The notes beneath the pieces are model-generated. The model was given only the letters and a program-made list of their open reading frames with translations. It was not told the DNA's origin and searched no databases. 64,000 nucleotides of DNA from Glycomyces albidus (GTDB lineage: Bacteria > Actinomycetota > Actinomycetes > Mycobacteriales > Micromonosporaceae), in assembly GCF_009451885.1 (NCBI RefSeq), contig NZ_WIAO01000005.1, positions 124,001 through 188,000 on the forward strand, written 5' to 3'. Shown piece after piece: positions 59,293 to 64,000 of the stretch. Made by a program: the position numbers and the translations under genes. Within the stretch, counting starts at the first letter, position 1. Every line of letters begins with the position of its first letter.

Positions 59293-60090
59293 GTGGACGT
59301 CGCCGCCCTCGCCGGGAGCCTCAAGTCCCTCGCCGCCGACCTCCCGTTCCTCGTGCTCGACACCGCCGACGGGCATTTCGAGGCCGCCCAGGCCGAACTG
59401 AAGGAATCCTCGCGCGAGTCCAATGCCGAGATCGGCCTCCACAAGCTCGGCGCCGCCCGCGAACGCCTCGGCGCGGCCCGCACCCGCCTCGGCGAGGCCG
59501 CCGAGGCGATCGACGACTACCTCGCGGCGATCGGCGCCGGCACCACGCCCGCCCCGGCCGCGACCGCCGCCCCGGGCGCCCCCGCCGCAGCGCCGGCCCC
59601 AGTGGACCCTCGACAGTGGTGGACCGACCGCGTCAACCAGCTCTGCGACCGCGACGGCGACCCCGAACCCGAGAAGGTCCCGCCGACCCGCCTGTTCAAC
59701 GAGCTGCTCAAGGCCGCCGGCGACGGCAACGCCGACGCCTACTGCAAGCGCTTGCGCGACGCGGGTCCCGAGACCGGCGTGAAACTCCCGGGCCTGGCCT
59801 GGCCGCTCGTGCGCAGCCTCGCGGCCGAGCACCTGGGCCGCAACCCGAACGCGAGCGACGTCCCCGCCCTGCGCGACAAGTGCGTCGCGAAGGTCCGCTC
59901 GCTCGTGCCCAAGGCCGAACCGGTCCACGTGGCCGAGGCGCTCGCCTCGGCCTGCACCCTCGGATGCGGCGCCGGCGACGACGCCGCCCGCACCGCCGCG
60001 ATCGGCCCCGCGCTGGTCGCCGCGCTGCACCGCCTGCCGCGGCAGCGCCCGCAAGACGTGCACGACCGCAAGACCGAGCGGAGGGCCTGA
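59293..60090 (+). CDS. Hypothetical protein of the FtsK-like operon
   Basis: 265 residues from GTG 59293. N-terminal helical region (about 1-80, LKESSRESNAEIGLHKL, GAARTRLGEAAEAIDDYL), a Pro/Ala-rich linker (about 82-108) and a C-terminal domain (about 110-255) with WWTDRVNQLCDRD, NADAYCKRLRDAG and a Cys pair ASACTLGCGAG. No family recognised. It ends 2 bp before the ATPase gene. Confidence 0.7.
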   Translation: MDVAALAGSLKSLAADLPFLVLDTADGHFEAAQAELKESSRESNAEIGLHKLGAARERLGAARTRLGEAAEAIDDYLAAIGAGTTPAPAATAAPGAPAAAPAPVDPRQWWTDRVNQLCDRDGDPEPEKVPPTRLFNELLKAAGDGNADAYCKRLRDAGPETGVKLPGLAWPLVRSLAAEHLGRNPNASDVPALRDKCVAKVRSLVPKAEPVHVAEALASACTLGCGAGDDAARTAAIGPALVAALHRLPRQRPQDVHDRKTERRA

Positions 60091-60092
60091 CC

Positions 60093-63000
60093 ATGAGCAG
60101 CTGGCGCAGACGACTGGTGGCCGCCATGGGCGACGAACTCGGCCGCGCCCGCGGCGAGGCCCGCCTCCTCGCCGAACGCACCGCCGCCCGGGCCGAGGCC
60201 GAACACGCCCGCGCCGAACTCGTCATCGGCGACGCGGACCGCAAGCAGACCCAGCTCCGCAACATCCACAAGAAGATGATCGCCACCCTCGAGGCCCGCA
60301 AGGCCGCCGCCGTCGAACGCGCCCACGAAGCCGCCGCGCAGGCGGCGGCGGACGCCGCCCCGGCCGCGGCCGGGGCACAGTGGACCCACTGGAAACCCGA
60401 ATCCGGGCTCACCCGCGGCCCCGCGCCACTCCTGCGCATCGGCCGCATCGCCGGCAGCGCCGTCCGGCGCGCCGACCTGTCCTCTTCTTCCCCTTCCCCG
60501 TGCCCACCCGCCACCGCCACCTCCGTTTCGAGCACCGCAGGCGACCGGCACGCCGGCCGGGTCGTCGACAGCGGGCCGGCTGCCGCAGGCGCGGGGAGTC
60601 TGTCCCTTTCCCCATCCCCGCCCGCCGCCACCGCCCACGTTTCGAGCAGCGCTGAAGACCTGAGCGCAGGGAGCGGGCCCGCTGCCGCCGGGGCAGGGAT
60701 CTCCTTCCCATCCCCCTACCCACCCGCCGCCACCGCCTCCGTTTCGAGCAGCTCAGGGGAGTGGGGCGCCGACCGGGGCGCCGGCAGCCGGTCCGACGCC
60801 GCCGCCGGGGGTCTATCCCTTTCCCCTTCCCCGTGCCCACCCGCCACCACCACCTCCTTGAGCAGCAATGAAACAAGCGGGACCGGGGCGGAAGCGGGAC
60901 GCGCCGCAGCTTCCGGTGGGTCGGGGTCGGTCGCGGGTTCCGGCTCGGCCGCTGCCGGAGCCGTTGACGTCGCCCTCGCCTCCGCCGGTCCCGTCGTGCG
61001 GGCCCGCGGTGTGGATGCCGGTGATGCTGCTCGACTCACCGATCCCGGTGGCGCGGTTGCCGTCTCCTCTCTCTCGTGCGCCGAGACCGGTGAGGCGAGT
61101 GTGACAGGGGGGTACGACAATTCCGGACTCTCGGTGACCGACACCTCACTCCCTGCTCTGATTCCGTTGCTCGACCGGTCGCATCTGCGGATCGATTCCT
61201 CTGCGGCCCATGCGCTTCCGGGGATCCTGCTGCGCGCGGTCGGGTCCGCGCCCGCCGGGCTCGTGCGGCTCCATGTGTACGACCCCGAGCACCTCGGCGG
61301 GTCGCTGTCGGCGTTCGCCGCGCTCGGCAAAGCCGGGCTGCTCTCGTTCGTCGGCCCCTCGGGCCTGCGGGAAGAGCTCGACTCGCTGGTGGAGACCGTC
61401 CGGCGCGTCAACGCCGACGTGCTCGCCGGCGAGCACGCCTCACTCGCCGCGCTCGCCGCCGCGACCGGTCGCCGGCCCGAGCCGTGGCGCGTGCTGGTGC
61501 TCCTCAACGCCGACCTCGCCTCCTGGCCCGCCCACGACCAGGCCCAGCTCGCTCGGCTGCGCCGCACCGGCGTCGCCGCCGGGGTGCACCTCGTCATCGT
61601 CGGCGACGACGACGCCGGGCCCGCCGACCTGCCGCGCCTGACCGCGACCTTCGCGACCGCGCTCCCCGGCGCCCCGATCGAACTCGACCCGCCCCCGCCC
61701 GCGACCGCGATCACCAACGCCGCCAAGCTCATCGCCGAGAAGCACCGCGCCGGCAGGGAACCCGCCCGCCTGGTCGACCTCCTCCCGCAGCGGCTGTGGA
61801 CCGCCTCCTCCGCCGCCGGACTCCAGGCCCCCATCGGCGAGACCGCCGCCGGCGACGTGGCGAAGATCAGCCTCGGCGACAACCCGCCCCACGCCCTCGT
61901 CGGCGGCCCCTCCGGCTCCGGCAAGACCAACCTCCTCTACGCCTGGATCGCCGGACTCGCCTCCAACTACAGCCCCGACGAACTCGCGCTGTACCTTCTC
62001 GACTTCAAAGAGGGCGTCTCCTTCGCGCGCTTCGCCTCCGGCCGCCGCGACCCCACCTGGCTCCCGCACGTGCGCCTCGTCGGCGTCAACATCAACGACG
62101 ACCGCGAATTCGGCCTCGCCCTCCTGCGCCACCTCAAAGACGAGCTGCGCCGCCGCGCCGAGGCCGCCAAAGCCCACGAGGCCACCAAGCTCGAAGAGCT
62201 CCGCGCCGCCGACCCCGACGGCCACTGGCCCCGCATAGTAGCCATAGTGGACGAATTCCAGGTGCTCCTCGAAGCCCGCGACTCCGTCACCGACGAAGCC
62301 GTGCAGCTCCTCGAAGACCTCGCCCGCCGCGGCCGCAGCCAAGGCATCCACCTCGTCCTCGCCTCCCAGGACGTCGCCGGCATCGAGGCCCTGTGGGGCC
62401 GGCCCAGCCTCGTCGCCCAGTTCACCCTCCGCATCGCCCTCCCCAAGGCCCGCAGGGTCCTCGCCGAGACCAACCACGCCGCCGACACCGTCCCGCGCTT
62501 CCACGCCGTCGTCAACGACGAGTCCGGCCACACCGGCGCCGACCGGATCGTCGCCGTCCCCAACGCCGGCCACGCCGACGCCTGGGAACCCCTCCAGCAG
62601 CGCCTCTGGGAGGCCCGCCCGGCCGGCAACGAGCCGCCCGCGCTCTTCGACGGCGACATCGTCCCCGAACTCCACGTCGACGCGCCCGCCGGCGAGACCG
62701 CGCTCCTCGGCCAGACCATCGACGTCGCCTCGCGCGGCGCCGAACTCGCCCTCCACCGCGCCCCCGGACGCAACCTCGCCGTCCTCGGCACCCGCACCGG
62801 CGAAGCCGCCGACATCCTCGCCGCCGCAGCCCTCACCGCGGCCCGCGGCCGCCGCATCTGCGTCGACATCTGCTGCCTCGAACCCGACGCCGCCGCCTCC
62901 GCGCTCGCCCTCGCCGCCGCCCTCGAGACCGAAGGCGCCGACGTCGACTGGCACGACGACCTCGACTCCGCCTGCAAGGACTGGGAGACCCGCTGCGACG

Positions 63001-63401
63001 GGACGCTCCGCCTCAACCTCGTCTACGCCGTCGACGCAGGCTCGGCCCGGCTCGACGCCGCCGGCACGGCCCGCCTGCGCCGCATGCTCATCGACGGCCC
63101 CGAACGGCACCTCCACACGCTCGGCTGGTGGCGCTCGGTCCCGCGCCTCCGCGACGACCTCGGCGGCTTCTCGGCCCGGTTCGACGCCGTCGACGCCTGG
63201 CTCGCCCTCGACGTCCAGGGCCCCGAGCTCGCGCCGCTCTCGCCCGGCAGCGGCGGCCCCGCCTGGTACCCGCGCGTGCGCCGCGGCCTCTACTTCGACC
63301 GGGCCCGGCACCGCGCCCCGCAGGTCGTCATCCCCTACCGGACCACCGCGCTGCTGCCGAACCCGTCGGCCGTACTCGACCTGCCCGGAGGAACGCCATG
63401 A
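60093..63401 (+). CDS. FtsK/SpoIIIE-type ATPase with repeat-bearing linker
   Basis: 1102 residues. Part 1 (about 1-105) is a charged coiled coil. Part 2 (about 130-260) is a low-complexity linker with four imperfect Ser/Pro/Ala-Thr repeats. Part 3 (about 350-1090) is the motor: an N-terminal ATPase-like half, then Walker A VGGPSGSGKTNLL (about 602) and Walker B IVAIVDEFQVLLE (about 716), with LLEDLARRGRSQGIHLVLASQD typical of FtsK/EccC hexamers. A further degenerate domain follows (about 900-1090). No transmembrane helices or gamma domain. Type VII secretion EccC is a distant relative. Overlaps the next gene by 4 bp. Confidence 0.85.
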   Translation: MSSWRRRLVAAMGDELGRARGEARLLAERTAARAEAEHARAELVIGDADRKQTQLRNIHKKMIATLEARKAAAVERAHEAAAQAAADAAPAAAGAQWTHWKPESGLTRGPAPLLRIGRIAGSAVRRADLSSSSPSPCPPATATSVSSTAGDRHAGRVVDSGPAAAGAGSLSLSPSPPAATAHVSSSAEDLSAGSGPAAAGAGISFPSPYPPAATASVSSSSGEWGADRGAGSRSDAAAGGLSLSPSPCPPATTTSLSSNETSGTGAEAGRAAASGGSGSVAGSGSAAAGAVDVALASAGPVVRARGVDAGDAARLTDPGGAVAVSSLSCAETGEASVTGGYDNSGLSVTDTSLPALIPLLDRSHLRIDSSAAHALPGILLRAVGSAPAGLVRLHVYDPEHLGGSLSAFAALGKAGLLSFVGPSGLREELDSLVETVRRVNADVLAGEHASLAALAAATGRRPEPWRVLVLLNADLASWPAHDQAQLARLRRTGVAAGVHLVIVGDDDAGPADLPRLTATFATALPGAPIELDPPPPATAITNAAKLIAEKHRAGREPARLVDLLPQRLWTASSAAGLQAPIGETAAGDVAKISLGDNPPHALVGGPSGSGKTNLLYAWIAGLASNYSPDELALYLLDFKEGVSFARFASGRRDPTWLPHVRLVGVNINDDREFGLALLRHLKDELRRRAEAAKAHEATKLEELRAADPDGHWPRIVAIVDEFQVLLEARDSVTDEAVQLLEDLARRGRSQGIHLVLASQDVAGIEALWGRPSLVAQFTLRIALPKARRVLAETNHAADTVPRFHAVVNDESGHTGADRIVAVPNAGHADAWEPLQQRLWEARPAGNEPPALFDGDIVPELHVDAPAGETALLGQTIDVASRGAELALHRAPGRNLAVLGTRTGEAADILAAAALTAARGRRICVDICCLEPDAAASALALAAALETEGADVDWHDDLDSACKDWETRCDGTLRLNLVYAVDAGSARLDAAGTARLRRMLIDGPERHLHTLGWWRSVPRLRDDLGGFSARFDAVDAWLALDVQGPELAPLSPGSGGPAWYPRVRRGLYFDRARHRAPQVVIPYRTTALLPNPSAVLDLPGGTP
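60500..60870. repeat. Four imperfect ~102-116-bp repeats within the FtsK-like gene
   Basis: The stretch CACCCGCC(A/G)CCACC...TTTCGAGCA recurs with its last part near 60525, 60639, 60741 and 60857. The protein reads SPSPCPPATATSVSS, SPSPPAATAHVSSS, PSPYPPAATASVSSS and SPSPCPPATTTSLSS in turn, separated by Ala/Gly/Asp-rich spacers. Confidence 0.8.
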
Positions 63402-64000
63402 CCGACAGCGCCGCCACCACCGCCTACGCCGACGCCGTCGCCGCGTACCTGAAGGACCGCGCCGACGCCGACGCCGAGATCCGCGCCGCGAACACCGCGT
63501 ACCGCGACGAGTCCGACCGGGTCGCCGCCGCCGTCGAAGCCGCCCGCACCGCCCGCGACGAGGCCGAGCGCGCCCGCATCGAAGCCGCCGCGCTCGTCGC
63601 CGAGACCGACAAGACCGTCGCGATCCTCTGGCGCTCCCTCGGCGACTTCGTCGGCCACCGCCGCACCGGCCCGACCCCGCCGGCCGGCGAGCCCGACCCC
63701 GAGCCGGACGCCGACCGCGTCCGGATGCGCCTGGAGCGCTCCGGGCGCCTCCTCTCCCTCGCCCGGCAGGGTGAACTCCCGATCGAGGCGCCCCGCCACA
63801 CCGAGGCCACCGCCGCGGCCATCGGCGCCTCGACCGGCGCGCTCGCCGTCGCCGTCGCACTCGGCGTCCTCCGCGCGGACGACGGCGCGCTCCGGGAGGC
63901 GCTTGCCGCACTCACCCTGTTCCTGGGCATCGCCACCGGTCCGATCGCCCTCGGCGTCTGGCTGTCGTGGCAGTACCGCGTGCGCCCGCGCCCCGGGCAG
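63398..64000 (+). CDS. Membrane-associated coiled-coil protein, partial at window end
   Basis: ATG 63398 overlaps the ATPase stop (ATGA). The first 110 residues are an Ala/Asp/Arg-rich coiled coil (AADAEIRAANTAYRDESDR), followed by a Pro-rich linker and two hydrophobic helices (about 140-160 and 175-195). No stop before base 64000. Likely the membrane partner of the FtsK-like ATPase; the downstream operon is out of view. Confidence 0.75.
   Translation, partial: MTDSAATTAYADAVAAYLKDRADADAEIRAANTAYRDESDRVAAAVEAARTARDEAERARIEAAALVAETDKTVAILWRSLGDFVGHRRTGPTPPAGEPDPEPDADRVRMRLERSGRLLSLARQGELPIEAPRHTEATAAAIGASTGALAVAVALGVLRADDGALREALAALTLFLGIATGPIALGVWLSWQYRVRPRPGQ

Noticed and set aside
61440-63911. 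Very long open frames antisense to the FtsK-like gene
   Set aside because: High-GC codon bias opens antisense frames. The sense frame has ATPase motifs and a consistent operon layout.

Overview
The window is high-GC DNA (roughly 70% by eye) from an actinomycete. Evidence: tRNA, metG and rph genes of actinobacterial type, a DUF397/DUF5753 regulator pair, a class F sortase, a protein O-mannosyltransferase, an actinobacterial FtsK-like operon, and many genes whose start codon lies 6-8 nt after a TAnnnT -10 box, i.e. leaderless mRNAs. A Glycomyces- or Stackebrandtia-like genus fits but cannot be proven from the sequence alone.

Host part 1 (1-36103): the end of a sugar-catabolism operon (DUF993, TIM-barrel isomerase); a DUF397/XRE-DUF5753 pair; a sortase with its probable substrate; an orphan nuoI-nuoJ pair; a DUF885 peptidase-like gene; a secreted AA10 lytic polysaccharide monooxygenase with a CebR/CelR-like operator; two PrxQ/Bcp peroxiredoxins; rph-rdgB, with a 33-bp repeat array made of copies of the rdgB tail; tRNA-Leu(UAG); a glycosyltransferase; a molybdopterin oxidoreductase; a divergent EamA transporter and MocR regulator; a CbiMNQO-type metal ECF transporter behind a consensus nickel-regulator (Nur) box; DsbA-like and CopC-CopD genes; tatD; metG; a bifunctional penicillin-binding protein; and the O-mannosyltransferase.

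Mobile element (about 36115-48286, 12.2 kb): it is inserted at the 3' end of tRNA-Ala(CGC). An 11-bp direct repeat of the tRNA end (36104-36114 and 48276-48286) bounds it, and the intrinsic terminator expected after the tRNA now sits just outside the right repeat. It carries a large serine integrase, a small coupled gene, a replication-relaxation protein, HD, NUDIX and XRE genes resembling conjugative-element immunity and regulation genes, an AT-richer Gabija anti-phage cassette (gajA-gajB), and a PIN-domain gene with an unknown partner. The most striking point is that attP lies inside the integrase reading frame. Integration cuts off the last 87 codons, which encode a helix-turn-helix and are found in frame at the other end of the element (48012-48275). 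In the integrated state they are replaced by 56 codons read from the antisense strand of tRNA-Ala and host DNA. A full 638-aa integrase should exist only in the circular form. This resembles the partitioned integrases of archaeal SSV viruses, but here in a bacterial serine recombinase.

Host part 2 (48287-64000): a DUF4267-like membrane protein; an alpha/beta hydrolase; a heterodimeric ABC exporter with one degenerate ATP site; a YyaL/DUF255 thioredoxin-domain protein; a DUF998 membrane protein; two tandem secreted transglycosylase-like paralogs; a PIN-PhoH ATPase; and an operon of small helical proteins with a large three-part FtsK/SpoIIIE-type ATPase that runs off the end of the window. The operon's function is unknown and it is a second candidate for an undescribed system.
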